NCBI RefSeq assembly: GCF_009363535.1
Contig: NZ_CP045369.1
Span: 3,731,001 to 3,795,000 of the forward strand
Direction: 5' to 3'
From: Microbulbifer sp. THAF38
GTDB taxonomy: Bacteria; Pseudomonadota; Gammaproteobacteria; Pseudomonadales; Cellvibrionaceae
Length of the DNA stretch: 64,000 bases
The stretch's first letter is position 1. Every line of letters starts with the position of its first letter. A program made the position numbers and the translations under genes. Positions 46,778-56,905 of the stretch are shown piece by piece. The notes beneath the pieces were generated by a model, which made no database searches, was not told the origin of the DNA, and worked only from the letters and a program-made list of their open reading frames with translations.

Positions 46778-48241
46778 ATGTCCAGTGAATCCCTCAATCT
46801 TTTCTCTTTTCGAGGAAAGATAAAAATCCTACACCTAACCTGGGTGGCTTTCTTCATTACGTTTTTTGCCTGGTTTAACCATGCCCCATTATTGATGGCT
46901 ATATCAGAGAGCCTGTCACTCACGCCCGATCAGGTAAAAACGCTTCTTATTTTAAATGTCGCCCTAACCATTCCCGCACGTATTGTGATCGGAATGCTCA
47001 CCGATAAGTACGGCCCAAGGCTCACCTACTCCCTGCTGCTTGCAATCGGCAGTGTTCCCTGCTTTATCTTTGCCTTAGCGGAAAACTTTACCCAGGCAGC
47101 AATTGGGCGCTTTCTGCTCGGTTTCATTGGTGCGGGCTTTGTTGTCGGCATACGCATGGTTTCGGAGTGGTTTCCCGCTCGCCAGCTGGGTACCGCTGAA
47201 GGCATTTATGGGGGCTGGGGTAATTTCGGATCGGCCGCTGCCGCTATGAGCCTGCCCACCATCGCACTGTTTTTTGGTGGCGATAATGGCTGGCGCTATG
47301 CGATTGGTATCACTGGGGTTATTGCACTGGTCTACAGTGTGATTTACTACTTCTCCGTGACCGATACGCCCAAGGGCTCCACGTATTTCAAGCCGAAAAA
47401 AATTGGGGCAATGGAGGTCACCAGTTCAGGAGACTTCGCCCTGTTACTGATTATGAAGGTACCAATGTATGCAGCCCTGGCATTGTTAACCTGGAAACTT
47501 TCAAGTGGTGTCGGTTTGATCTCCAGCCTTGCTGCCACCTTGATTTATTGTGGGCTCGGCTTACTTTACCTGCTGGATGCACGCAAGACATTTAGTATCA
47601 ACCGCGAAGTTTTCACTAATCCTCCAGCTCCCGTACACCGCTACAAATTCAAGCAAGTGGCCGTACTCAATTTACTCTACTTCGCCACTTTTGGTTCCGA
47701 ACTGGCCGTGGTCTCTATGTTGCCACTGTTTTTCTCTGAGACTTTTACCCTGGACCCAGTAAAAGCGGGCTTGCTTGCCTCCGCTTATGCGTTTATGAAT
47801 CTGATGTCCCGTCCAGCGGGGGGCTTGATTAGTGATCGCTGGGGACGAAAGTCCACCCTGCTGGTACTCACTGCGGGCCTGGCATTGGGTTACTTCACTA
47901 TGAGCTTGATCGATGCCGAATGGCCACTCTACCTAGCCGTTGCCGCTGCAATGGCGTGCTCTTTCTTTGTGCAGGCCGGTGAAGGGGCGGTATTTGCTGT
48001 AGTCCCCCTAATCAAGCGACGCCTTACCGGGCAGATCGCAGGTATGACGGGTGCTTATGGCAATGTAGGTGCAGTGTTTTATCTCACCATGTTGAGTTTG
48101 GTTTCCTACCAAACATTTTTTATGGTTATCGGCATCACTGCACTTCTCGGCTTTGTCGCACTGTTATTATTAGAGGAACCCGAGGGGCAAATGGCCGAGG
48201 TACATCCCGATGGCAGTGTATCAATGATTGATGTCGCCTGA
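46778..48241 (+). CDS. Nitrate/nitrite MFS transporter (NarK/NasA type)
   Basis: 487 residues from the ATG at 46778 with AAAGGA about 7 nt before it; earlier ATGs sit in or before that site. Twelve helices are expected. Nitrate-porter signature stretches are seen in each half: [20 protein letters not shown] then [17 protein letters not shown], and [20 protein letters not shown] then [16 protein letters not shown]. Arg residues in these helices bind the anion. It brings nitrate in for assimilation, in place of an ABC uptake system. It overlaps the PP2C-kinase gene by 11 bp. Confidence 0.93.
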   Translation: MSSESLNLFSFRGKIKILHLTWVAFFITFFAWFNHAPLLMAISESLSLTPDQVKTLLILNVALTIPARIVIGMLTDKYGPRLTYSLLLAIGSVPCFIFALAENFTQAAIGRFLLGFIGAGFVVGIRMVSEWFPARQLGTAEGIYGGWGNFGSAAAAMSLPTIALFFGGDNGWRYAIGITGVIALVYSVIYYFSVTDTPKGSTYFKPKKIGAMEVTSSGDFALLLIMKVPMYAALALLTWKLSSGVGLISSLAATLIYCGLGLLYLLDARKTFSINREVFTNPPAPVHRYKFKQVAVLNLLYFATFGSELAVVSMLPLFFSETFTLDPVKAGLLASAYAFMNLMSRPAGGLISDRWGRKSTLLVLTAGLALGYFTMSLIDAEWPLYLAVAAAMACSFFVQAGEGAVFAVVPLIKRRLTGQIAGMTGAYGNVGAVFYLTMLSLVSYQTFFMVIGITALLGFVALLLLEEPEGQMAEVHPDGSVSMIDVA

Positions 48242-50009
48242 TAAAGAGCAGCACGTAAAATCTTCAGAAGAGGGACAGAACCTCTCCGAAGTATCTGAGA
48301 ATTTGCAGAACAAAAAGATGGGTGCCTTGCAAATTTTCAGCGCCACCTGTGCCGGCCAACGCCGGCACAACGACGATGCCTGTGCAGTGCGGCTACCAAA
48401 GGGGATAGAATTCAAGCGCTATGGTGCGCTCGCAGCTGTTGCCGATGGTGTCGCCAGCGCTGAGGCTGGCGGGGAGGCCGCTCGCGCAGCCATCAATGGT
48501 TTTTTCTCAGATTATTACAGCACCCCGGAAACCTGGTCTACCCGCCACGCAGTAGCGCGGGTTCTCCACTCTCTCAATAGCTGGTTATATCGGCAAAGTG
48601 GAGGCAGTGTAGAAATTCAGCGTGGCTGGCTCACCACTTTCTCAGCCATTATTTTTAAGGGTACCAGCGCCCATTTAGTGCATGTTGGGGATACACGCAT
48701 CTACCGTCTGCGCGCCGGCAAACTTGAGTGTCTCAGCCGCGATCATAGTCACCAACTGTCTCCCGGGCGCACTTTTCTCAGCCGGGCACTGGGTATGGAT
48801 GTCCACATCGATGTGGACTATCGCTGTGAAGCGCTACTACCCGATGATATCTATTTGCTGAGTAGCGATGGGATACACGATTTCTTGCCCGAAACCTCTA
48901 TCCAGGAAAGACTCGCTGATTTCGACAGGACCACACCGCAACAGCTGGTTGATGCGGCCCTGAAGGCTGGCTCAAGCGATAATCTGAGTGCAGTCGCTGC
49001 CAGGGTCAATCACCTGGACTTCCCGCAGTGCGACGAACTGACAATGCACAACCGGAAGCTGCCCTTCGCCCCGGATTTAAATCCCGGCCAAAAACTCGAT
49101 GGCTTCCTTATTCTGCAGGAACTTTATGCCAGCAAGCGCAGTCACCTGTACCTGGCCCAAGATCTTGAATCCGGTGTACTTCGCGCTCTTAAAACCCCGT
49201 CAGTAAATTACTGCGATGATCCGCATTATATCGAGCGCTTTATCGCCGAGGAGTGGACTGGCCGGCGAATCAACCACCCAGGGATTATCAAGTTATATCC
49301 CCCAAGGGCAGAGCGCGCTTGCCTTTACCATATTCTCGAATATGTCGAGGGACAGACCTTACGACAGTGGATGCAACTTAATTCCCAGCCGCAAATATCC
49401 CAGGTACGGGAGCTGCTGGCGCAACTGGTAAGTGCCTTGCGCAGCCTGCAACGCCTAGAAATTGTGCATGGCGACCTGAAGCCAGAGAACATCATGATGC
49501 GCAGCCATGGGCGTCTGGTCATCATTGATCTGGGAGGGGTTGATGGGCCCGGCCTCCGGGAGCAATTACATTTCTCAGAAACTGGTGCTCCAGGCAGTAA
49601 AAATTATGCGGCTCCCGAATTCTTTTTTGGGGATAGTGCCAGCCACCGTTCAGATATCTTTTCCCTTGGAGTCATCGCCTATGAATTACTTACGGGAAAA
49701 TACCCCTATCCCGAGCGCCTGGGCAACCTGCACTATCAGCTAAAAAGTTATCAACAAATGCGTTATACGAAAGCGTATACGCACCGTAGGGATATTCCCC
49801 ATTGGGTGGATGACGCCCTGCAAAAAGCCTGCGCTGCCGACCCCAGACAACGCTACGACAGCCTGTCGGAATTCATTCAAGATTTACAGCACCCCAACCC
49901 GGCCTTCAAACCACCCAATAGCCGCCCACTACTGGAAAGAAACCCTGTTTTGTTCTGGCAACTGATAGCGCTCATCCTGCTGCTTTCTCATCTCCTGTAT
50001 ATTTTCTAA
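48231..50009 (+). CDS. PP2C phosphatase - Ser/Thr kinase fusion, C-terminal membrane anchor
   Basis: 592 residues. The PP2C-type phosphatase (about 35-262) has [38 protein letters not shown] and SSDGIHDFL, with metal-binding aspartates kept. The kinase domain (about 280-540) has ALKTP (lysine), [11 protein letters not shown] (catalytic Asp), IDLGG (DLG for DFG) and YAAPEFF. A final hydrophobic segment ([18 protein letters not shown]) would tail-anchor it. The gene overlaps the transporter gene and precedes nirB, so it belongs to the nas operon. Likely it modifies a nitrate-assimilation protein, perhaps the transporter. No target is known from the sequence. Confidence 0.9.
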   Translation: MSPDKEQHVKSSEEGQNLSEVSENLQNKKMGALQIFSATCAGQRRHNDDACAVRLPKGIEFKRYGALAAVADGVASAEAGGEAARAAINGFFSDYYSTPETWSTRHAVARVLHSLNSWLYRQSGGSVEIQRGWLTTFSAIIFKGTSAHLVHVGDTRIYRLRAGKLECLSRDHSHQLSPGRTFLSRALGMDVHIDVDYRCEALLPDDIYLLSSDGIHDFLPETSIQERLADFDRTTPQQLVDAALKAGSSDNLSAVAARVNHLDFPQCDELTMHNRKLPFAPDLNPGQKLDGFLILQELYASKRSHLYLAQDLESGVLRALKTPSVNYCDDPHYIERFIAEEWTGRRINHPGIIKLYPPRAERACLYHILEYVEGQTLRQWMQLNSQPQISQVRELLAQLVSALRSLQRLEIVHGDLKPENIMMRSHGRLVIIDLGGVDGPGLREQLHFSETGAPGSKNYAAPEFFFGDSASHRSDIFSLGVIAYELLTGKYPYPERLGNLHYQLKSYQQMRYTKAYTHRRDIPHWVDDALQKACAADPRQRYDSLSEFIQDLQHPNPAFKPPNSRPLLERNPVLFWQLIALILLLSHLLYIF

Positions 50010-50253
50010 TAGCCCATCAGCGGATCTCAGTTTTACCTACCAGCAGCCCGAAAATAAATTCTCCACGCCTCCAATATTCCACAGAATTTCATTAAGCACT
50101 AATACAGAGCAGAAAATTAGTTTTTCGCACCAACTTGTCGCAAGGTGTCGCAAAAATTGTGGACAATAGGCACAGATTGGCGCCATTCCAGGGATCAATA
50201 TTGGCACGGAGATTGAATACATTAAATGACCAACAAAATTCTCCCCCAATTCG

Positions 50254-50327
50254 AGGCAACGGCGCCTGTACTCTTCGGCAGAAGAGGAGGCGCCCCTGCC
50301 ATATCAAGCGCTTCCCCTCCTGCCGAA
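50254..50327 (+). promoter_or_regulatory. Candidate NasT-responsive leader of nirB
   Basis: AGGC-AACGGC-GCCT (50254-50267) is a perfect 4-bp stem with hexaloop A..G.., the ANTAR-target form. It is followed by TTCGGCAG (50274-50281), which can pair with CTGCC (50296) or, longer, with CTGCCGAA (50320-50327), two exclusive folds. The 330-bp gap upstream of nirB has no gene. Confidence 0.5.
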
Positions 50328-50356
50328 AAAATTGACTTCAGATGGCAGGAATAGCA

Positions 50357-52894
50357 ATGAAGGTAAAGAAAGAAAAGCAAAAGCTGGTTGTGATTGGTAA
50401 CGGCATGGTCGGGCACCACTTTCTTGAACAGCTGGTAGAAAAAAATAAAAGCATCGTTTTTGAAGTCACCGTCTTTTGTGCGGAAGCCAGGCCCGCTTAT
50501 GACCGCGTACATTTGTCCGATTATTTCTCCGGGTGCAGCGCTGAAGATTTGGCCATGGGCCATATCGAGCAGTACCATGAATGGGGCTTCGAGCTAGAAC
50601 TCAATAATCCCGTTATTGCCATTGATCGCGAAAAGCAAACCGTTACTGCCCAGAACGGAAGCTTATATACATACGATCAACTAGTACTCGCCACAGGGTC
50701 CTATCCTTTTGTACCCCCCATCCCAGGACACCAGCACGAGCGCTGCTTTGTCTACCGTACCCTCGAAGATCTGGATGCTATCCGCACAGCCGCATCTACA
50801 GCGCAAAGCGGTGTTGTTGTCGGTGGTGGTCTACTCGGTCTGGAAGCGGCAAATGCTTTAAAAGCCCTTGGGCTAGAAGCCCATGTAGTGGAGTTCGCGC
50901 CGGGGCTTATGGCCACTCAGCTCGACGAGGGCGGCTCCGATTTGCTGCGCAAAAAAATCGAAGCTCTCGGTGTAAAGGTACACACCAGTAAGGCCACTGA
51001 ACTTATTGCAGAAGTTGATGGCCGTTTGCGTATGCAGTTTAAAGGAGGAGATGAACTGCTTACCGATATGATTGTCTTCTCCGCGGGAATTCGCCCTCAG
51101 GATGCGCTGGCAAAAGCTTCGGGACTGCAGGTTGGCGAACGCGGTGGCATAGTCATCGATAACTGCTGTCGCACATCAGACCCTAAGATTTTTGCTATTG
51201 GAGAGTGCGCGCTCTATGAAGGGCGGATCTTTGGTCTGGTAGCTCCGGGCTACAGCATGGCACGCACCGCCGTCGCACAACTTACCGGTGCAGAGATATT
51301 TTTTAATGGTGCCGATATGAGCACCAAATTAAAGCTGCTCGGTGTTCAGGTCGGTTCTATTGGCGATGCCCACGGGCGCAGTGAAGGTGCGACCGCAATT
51401 ACTTTTGTAGATGAGCAGGGCGGCGTTTACAAACGTATGATAACCGATGCCAAAGGCCAGAAACTGCTCGGGGCAGTGCTGGTGGGTGATACCGGTGATT
51501 ACGATACTCTACTGCAATATCACCTTAATGATATTGAGCTGCCAGAGCACCCTGAGCAACTTATCCTTCCCTCAGTTGATGGAGCAGGGTCTCCTCTCGG
51601 TGCCTCGGCTTTACCTGCCAGTGCCACCGTATGTTCCTGTTATAACGTAAGTAAAGGACAGATTATTGATGTGGTACACGGCGGCTGCCAAACCTTGGCG
51701 GAAGTCAAGGATGTGACCAAGGCCTCCACCGGCTGTGGTGGTTGTGCGGCACTGCTAAAAAATATTGTCGATACTGAGTTAGCGGCACTAGGTATGGAGG
51801 TAAATAATCACCTCTGTGCGCATTTCACCTATAGCCGCCAAGAGCTATTCCATATTATTCAGGTTGGGGAAATTAAAACCTTTGATGACCTCCTCGATAA
51901 ACATGGCAGCGGCCAGGGCTGTGAGGTGTGCAAACCCACTGCAGCTTCCATCTTCGCCTCTCTGTGGAATGAACATATTCTGGAACAGGCCCACGTTGGC
52001 CTGCAGGATACCAATGACACTTTTATGGCGAATATGCAGAAAAATGGTAGCTACTCTGTAGTACCGCGTATTCCCGGTGGCGAAATCACACCAGAAAAAC
52101 TCATTGTGATTGGCGATGTTGCCAAACGCTATGACCTTTACACCAAAATTACCGGTGGCCAGCGTATTGATCTTTTTGGTGCTCGCCTCGAGCAGCTACC
52201 AGAGATTTGGCGAGAACTGGTTGATGCGGGATTCGAAACCGGCCATGCCTATGGAAAGTCTCTGCGCACGGTTAAGTCTTGTGTAGGCAGTACCTGGTGC
52301 CGCTTCGGGGTGCAGGACAGTGTTTCAATGGCCCTGCGCGTGGAAAACCGCTACAAGGGATTGCGCTCGCCCCACAAAATCAAGATGGCCGTATCTGGCT
52401 GTACCCGCGAGTGCGCCGAAGCGCAGAGTAAGGATGTGGGAGTTATCGCCACAGAAAAAGGCTGGAACCTATTTGTCGCCGGTAACGGCGGCATGCGCCC
52501 ACGGCACGCTGACCTATTCGCCACCGATCTGGATGACGAAACCCTCATTCGATATATCGATCGCTTCCTGATGTTCTACGTGCGCACCGCCGATAAATTG
52601 CAGCGCACCTCGGTCTGGCTGGAAAGCCTTGATGGTGGGCTCGACTATCTACGTGAAGTCATTATCGATGACAAATTGGGAATCTGTGCCGAACTTGAAG
52701 CGCAAATGTCGCGCGTGGTTGATAGCTATCAATGCGAATGGAAGTCCGCTATTAACGATCCGGAAAAGCTGAAGCGTTTTCGTCAGTTTGTTAATAGCGG
52801 CGAAAGTGATGACAAAATTGTTTTTGTTAAGGAGCGCGGTCAACCCCGCCCGGCTACCACCGAGGAAATATTGAAAGCTGCAGAGTCTGCCTAG
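50357..52894 (+). CDS. nirB: Assimilatory nitrite reductase [NAD(P)H], large subunit
   Basis: 845 residues from the ATG at 50357 (AGGA 6 nt upstream); an ATG at 50342 lacks a ribosome site. Domains: FAD/NAD(P)-dependent reductase (VVIGNGMVGHHFLEQL; second fold GVVVGGGLLGLEAANALKAL), BFD-like [2Fe-2S] domain (VCSCYNVSKG and STGCGGCAALL), and the C-terminal sulfite/nitrite reductase half with siroheme-[4Fe-4S] cysteines (SCVGSTWCRFG, VSGCTRECAEAQ). It reduces nitrite to ammonium with six electrons in the cytosol. It forms a unit with nirD and nasA just downstream. Confidence 0.97.
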   Translation: MKVKKEKQKLVVIGNGMVGHHFLEQLVEKNKSIVFEVTVFCAEARPAYDRVHLSDYFSGCSAEDLAMGHIEQYHEWGFELELNNPVIAIDREKQTVTAQNGSLYTYDQLVLATGSYPFVPPIPGHQHERCFVYRTLEDLDAIRTAASTAQSGVVVGGGLLGLEAANALKALGLEAHVVEFAPGLMATQLDEGGSDLLRKKIEALGVKVHTSKATELIAEVDGRLRMQFKGGDELLTDMIVFSAGIRPQDALAKASGLQVGERGGIVIDNCCRTSDPKIFAIGECALYEGRIFGLVAPGYSMARTAVAQLTGAEIFFNGADMSTKLKLLGVQVGSIGDAHGRSEGATAITFVDEQGGVYKRMITDAKGQKLLGAVLVGDTGDYDTLLQYHLNDIELPEHPEQLILPSVDGAGSPLGASALPASATVCSCYNVSKGQIIDVVHGGCQTLAEVKDVTKASTGCGGCAALLKNIVDTELAALGMEVNNHLCAHFTYSRQELFHIIQVGEIKTFDDLLDKHGSGQGCEVCKPTAASIFASLWNEHILEQAHVGLQDTNDTFMANMQKNGSYSVVPRIPGGEITPEKLIVIGDVAKRYDLYTKITGGQRIDLFGARLEQLPEIWRELVDAGFETGHAYGKSLRTVKSCVGSTWCRFGVQDSVSMALRVENRYKGLRSPHKIKMAVSGCTRECAEAQSKDVGVIATEKGWNLFVAGNGGMRPRHADLFATDLDDETLIRYIDRFLMFYVRTADKLQRTSVWLESLDGGLDYLREVIIDDKLGICAELEAQMSRVVDSYQCEWKSAINDPEKLKRFRQFVNSGESDDKIVFVKERGQPRPATTEEILKAAESA

Positions 52895-52982
52895 TGGCGC
52901 ATTCCAAGAAGTACTTTCATTTGAATGAACAAGAATTAATTTCAATTTCTGATTTTTTTCACAATCCCGTAAGGAAATTGTT

Positions 52983-53414
52983 ATGTATCAAGCCAGCGCC
53001 AAACCAGATCCATTTAATTCTATTGCCATAACCCGCCCCCAATGGCTGCCAATCTGTCGACGCTCAGATCTGGTCAGCAATTCCGGGGTGTGTGCCCTTT
53101 GGGGCGATACCTCCTCAGAAAAAGCTGGCAACACGTTTAGATCTGAGAAGAAAAAAGGTATCGCCCTATTTTTTTTACCCGGGCAGGATCGACAGCTTTA
53201 TGCCGTTGACAACTGGGATCCGATCGCACAAGCTGGGGTTATTTCGCGGGGAATAATTGCGGAGCTGGAGGGTGAATTAACTATTGCTTCACCACTTTAT
53301 AAACACCATTTTCGCCTTGAAGATGGTGTTTGTATGGAAGACGCCAATATCCAGCTCGCCACTTACCCTTTGGCATTTAATGGAAATACCGTTTATATCG
53401 GTTGCAATAAGTAA
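52983..53414 (+). CDS. nirD: Nitrite reductase [NAD(P)H], small subunit
   Basis: 143 residues, longer than E. coli NirD (108). Rieske-like fold (WLPICRRSDLVSNSGVCALW, LYAVDNWDPIAQAGVISRGI, then YKHHFRLEDGVCMED) but without the cluster-binding Cys-His pairs, as is normal for NirD. It supports NirB activity. An extra 13-16 residue insertion with KKK lies around residues 48-60. AAGGA precedes the ATG. Its stop is 5 bp before nasA. Confidence 0.92.
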   Translation: MYQASAKPDPFNSIAITRPQWLPICRRSDLVSNSGVCALWGDTSSEKAGNTFRSEKKKGIALFFLPGQDRQLYAVDNWDPIAQAGVISRGIIAELEGELTIASPLYKHHFRLEDGVCMEDANIQLATYPLAFNGNTVYIGCNK

Positions 53415-53419
53415 GAATA

Positions 53420-56188
53420 ATGGCAGTAAAGGAATACCTGAGCACGCAGCGCTCCTGCACCACTTGTCCCTATTGCGGGGTAGGCTGCGGAGTAACAATT
53501 AACAAGGAAGAGCGGCAAAATACCTCTGTGATTTCCGTCACAGGTGATAAACAGCATCCCTCTAATTTTGGCCGACTGTGTGTAAAAGGTTCTGCCCTAG
53601 GGGAAACGCTCGGTGATCATGGGCGGCTCTTACGGCCGCACCTGCATGGCGAAGCCTGTGATTGGGATACTGCCATGTCTTATGTCGCCAGTGAATTCGC
53701 CAGCAATATCCGCGAATATGGCCCTGACTCCGTAGCTTTTTACCTTTCTGGGCAGCTGCTGACCGAGGATTATTATGTTGCCAATAAATTAATGAAGGGT
53801 TTTATTGGTAGCGCAAATATTGATACCAACTCGCGTCTTTGCATGTCCTCAGCCGTAGCAGGGTATAAGCGTGCCCTAGGCGCGGATGCCGTACCCTGTT
53901 GCTATGGAGATCTGGAAGAAGCGGACCTCATCGTTTTAATTGGCTCCAATGCCGCCTGGACCCACCCGATTCTGTTCCAGCGAATGCAGGCGGGCAAGGC
54001 CAAGCTGGTGGTGGTTGATCCGCGGGCGAGTGCTACCAGCGAGATGGCCGATCTGCACCTGGCAATAACTCCCGGCAGCGATGCCGCACTGTTTAATGGG
54101 CTGCTTAATTTCCTCGCTCAACACAACCGCCTCAATCATCACTATATCCAACAATATACTCAGGGTTTTGAGCAGGCACTGGAAACCGCCCAGCACTGGT
54201 CCCTACAGCAAACCGCACTGAGTTGTGGAGTGCCAGCAGAAAAGTTACTGGCTTTCTTTCGCTTGTTTGCTGAAACAGAAAAAACACTCAGCTTCTATTC
54301 CCAAGGTATTAACCAATCCAGTAGTGGCACAGACAAAAATAACGCAATCATCAACTGCCACTTGGCAACAGGACGTATTGGCAAGATTGGAGCTGGTCCT
54401 TTCTCTATTACCGGCCAACCCAATGCGATGGGCGGCCGCGAAGTGGGTGGTCTGGCCAATATGCTCGCCGCCCATATGGAATTTAAAGATAGTGATATAG
54501 ACCGGGTGCAGCGCTTCTGGAATGCACCCAATATGGCACTGAACCCCGGATTAAAAGCCGTGGATATGTTCCGCGCAGTGGAAAGTGGGCAGATCAAGGC
54601 AATCTGGATTATGGCCACAAATCCCGCCGTGAGTATGCCGGAAGCGGAGCGTGTGACTGAGGCTCTGCGTAAATGTCCGCTAGTGATTGTTTCCGATTGT
54701 ATCGCCGATACCGACACCGCCCGCTGTGCCGATGTACTGCTGCCGGCCACTGGCTGGGGGGAGAAAAATGGCACCGTCACCAATGCTGAGCGGCGTATCT
54801 CCCGGCAACGCTCCTTTCTCGACCCCACCGGAGAGGCCCGCCACGACTGGCAGGCAATCTGCGATTTAGCCAGCCGCCTGGGGTTTGGCGAGCAGTTTAA
54901 CTTTGCGCACCCTGCAGAAATATTCCGTGAACATGCACAATTGTCAGGGTTCGAAAACAACAACAGCCGCGCCTTTGATATCTCCTATTTTAGTGATATC
55001 AGTCGCTACGAGTACGATACGTTAAAGCCGGTGCAGTGGCCGGTTAACCGGGAGAACCCCCAGGGCAGCGCACGACTATTTGGCGACGGGAAATTTTTCA
55101 CCGAAACTGGCCGAGCCAACTTCATTGCGGTCAAACCGCGCATGCCCCAACAGCAAATCGACATCAGTTATCCCCTTTGGCTGAACAGTGGTCGTATGCG
55201 CGACCAATGGCACACCATGACCCGCACCGGCCGTGCGCGCAAATTATTGGATCACAGTGAAACAGCCGAGATTCAAATAAACCCTGTGGATGCACGCAAA
55301 TACGGTGTAGATGAGGGCGCGCTGGTAGAATTGCGCAGTGCCCAGGGTCGCATGTGTGGACGTGCAGTACTCAATAGTGGGCAAAAGCCCGGTGAACTGT
55401 TCGCTCCCATTCACTGGAGCCAGACTCTGGCTCAGGAATCGAAGGTCAGCGCCCTTATCAAAGCAGAGGTAGACCCAATTTCCGGCCAGCCGGAATTCAA
55501 ACAGGTACCGGTGCAGCTGCAAGCCCTCCCTTGTAAAAGCTTTGCCACCCTTATTTGCCCGGAACCACTTGCACAAAATCTTTGGCACTGGCTGCAGACC
55601 CATCGGGAAGAAAATCTGCTGCACTGGTATCGAGTGCCCTGCCAAAACGGATATCGCTTTGAGTTGGCACTGAGCGCGCCATTAAATGGTCGCCAACTGG
55701 GCGCACAATTATTACAGGAAAATTCAGGCGTTCACTGGCAGCAAATAGAAACATTAAACAGCCAACGTTGGCTCGCTTATAGTGAACAAATAGAACTGCT
55801 TATTTTTGCCAGTAACGATTGGCAGCTTCTTCCTGACCGGCGCACCCTGGAGCGCTATCTACAACTGGAAGCCCCAGAAAATCCTGCCCATTTTCTCCAG
55901 GTAATTCCTCCAGGTGAACGCATTGTATGTACCTGTATGCAGATTTCCCGCCCCCAGATTGAAAAAGCAATCAGCCAGGGGGTTAATTCGGTTGAGGCAT
56001 TAGGTGAGGCTCTGGGCTGCGGCACCCGCTGTGGCTCTTGTAAACCGGAAATTTCCCAGCTTCTGCGCATTAAACTACAACAAAGCGCAAAAAAACCAGA
56101 AGTTGCAGCGATGCTGGAAACGGAGATTGTCAGGTCCGCAAAAGAACTGCACCCCCAAAAGGGTTTAGGCAAGGTTTATAGTGCTTAA
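53420..56188 (+). CDS. nasA: Assimilatory nitrate reductase, catalytic subunit
   Basis: 922 residues. N-terminal [4Fe-4S] motif CPYCGVGC with the fourth Cys in GRLCVKGS. Molybdopterin oxidoreductase body: NIDTNSRLCMSSAVAGYKRA (with the Cys that can ligate Mo), IVLIGSNAAWTHPILFQR, VVVDPRASATSEMADLHLAI and ATGRIGKIGAGPFSITGQPN. The C-terminus carries an extra BFD-type [2Fe-2S] domain (IVCTCMQISR and CGTRCGSCKPEI), as in Klebsiella-type NasA. It reduces nitrate to nitrite in the cytosol. Last gene of the nas cluster. Confidence 0.96.
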   Translation: MAVKEYLSTQRSCTTCPYCGVGCGVTINKEERQNTSVISVTGDKQHPSNFGRLCVKGSALGETLGDHGRLLRPHLHGEACDWDTAMSYVASEFASNIREYGPDSVAFYLSGQLLTEDYYVANKLMKGFIGSANIDTNSRLCMSSAVAGYKRALGADAVPCCYGDLEEADLIVLIGSNAAWTHPILFQRMQAGKAKLVVVDPRASATSEMADLHLAITPGSDAALFNGLLNFLAQHNRLNHHYIQQYTQGFEQALETAQHWSLQQTALSCGVPAEKLLAFFRLFAETEKTLSFYSQGINQSSSGTDKNNAIINCHLATGRIGKIGAGPFSITGQPNAMGGREVGGLANMLAAHMEFKDSDIDRVQRFWNAPNMALNPGLKAVDMFRAVESGQIKAIWIMATNPAVSMPEAERVTEALRKCPLVIVSDCIADTDTARCADVLLPATGWGEKNGTVTNAERRISRQRSFLDPTGEARHDWQAICDLASRLGFGEQFNFAHPAEIFREHAQLSGFENNNSRAFDISYFSDISRYEYDTLKPVQWPVNRENPQGSARLFGDGKFFTETGRANFIAVKPRMPQQQIDISYPLWLNSGRMRDQWHTMTRTGRARKLLDHSETAEIQINPVDARKYGVDEGALVELRSAQGRMCGRAVLNSGQKPGELFAPIHWSQTLAQESKVSALIKAEVDPISGQPEFKQVPVQLQALPCKSFATLICPEPLAQNLWHWLQTHREENLLHWYRVPCQNGYRFELALSAPLNGRQLGAQLLQENSGVHWQQIETLNSQRWLAYSEQIELLIFASNDWQLLPDRRTLERYLQLEAPENPAHFLQVIPPGERIVCTCMQISRPQIEKAISQGVNSVEALGEALGCGTRCGSCKPEISQLLRIKLQQSAKKPEVAAMLETEIVRSAKELHPQKGLGKVYSA

Positions 56189-56223
56189 GTCCAATATGGC
56201 TCATTGATTCCAAGTTCATTCAA

Positions 56224-56260
56224 GCGCGGAGTGCCGTTTTTCTCAACCAACACTCCGCGC
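56224..56260. repeat. Perfect inverted repeat downstream of nasA
   Basis: GCGCGGAGTG (56224-56233) pairs with CACTCCGCGC (56251-56260), 10 bp, 17-nt loop. Placed 36 bp past the nasA stop. No T run follows, so it may stabilise the mRNA 3' end or act with Rho. Confidence 0.5.
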
Positions 56261-56457
56261 GAAGTCCTCACTAGATGCCTGAGACGCCCACTTAGCCCTC
56301 CTAGCCCGCCTACACTTAGAATCCGTATAAGATTGGCACAAATCTCTAAATCAGCACTTCTTACTGCCTCGTCTAACGATCTATAAAACAGTGGCGGTTT
56401 TTCCTATAAAGTAATTTATTCGTCAGGTTAATAATCATTAAAATTTCAGGAGTTCCT

Positions 56458-56871
56458 GTGTTTAAGATTCAACACATTGATCATGTGGTGCTGAGGGTCA
56501 AATCCCTGGCTGCCATGCGCAATTTTTATGAGGGGGTGCTCGGCTGCACCATGGAGCGAGAGAATCAGGAGTTGGGCCTCTATCAGTTGCGCGCCGGGCA
56601 CGCCTTGATCGACTTGGTTCCAGTGGATCAAACTATTGGCCGTGAAGGCGGTGCCGCGCCGGGTGTCGAAGGGCGTAACCTGCATCATTTCTGTTTGCGT
56701 ATAGATCCATTCGAACCCGATAAAATTATTGCTTATATAAAAGAGAACAATATCGAGCCTTCCAAGCTACAACAGCGCTACGGTGCCGAGGGCATGGGGC
56801 CGTCGATCTATATTTCCGATCCCGAACAAAATCTGGTGGAACTCAAAGGCCCGCCAGACGAATCTAAATAA
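56458..56871 (+). CDS. VOC-superfamily (glyoxalase/dioxygenase-like) protein
   Basis: 137 residues from GTG at 56458 with AGGAG 6 nt upstream. Two beta-alpha-beta-beta-beta units are seen: FKIQHIDHVVLRVKSLAAMR and GRNLHHFCLRIDPFEP. Metal-ligand candidates are H in HIDHVVL, H in LHHFCL and E in NLVELKGP. The family includes glyoxalase I, extradiol dioxygenases and antibiotic-binding proteins; this one is of the short single-chain type with unknown substrate. A dienelactone hydrolase gene starts 35 bp after it. Confidence 0.85.
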   Translation: MFKIQHIDHVVLRVKSLAAMRNFYEGVLGCTMERENQELGLYQLRAGHALIDLVPVDQTIGREGGAAPGVEGRNLHHFCLRIDPFEPDKIIAYIKENNIEPSKLQQRYGAEGMGPSIYISDPEQNLVELKGPPDESK

Positions 56872-56905
56872 GACCATCAATTATTCGCCAAAGAGACATG
56901 CAAGA

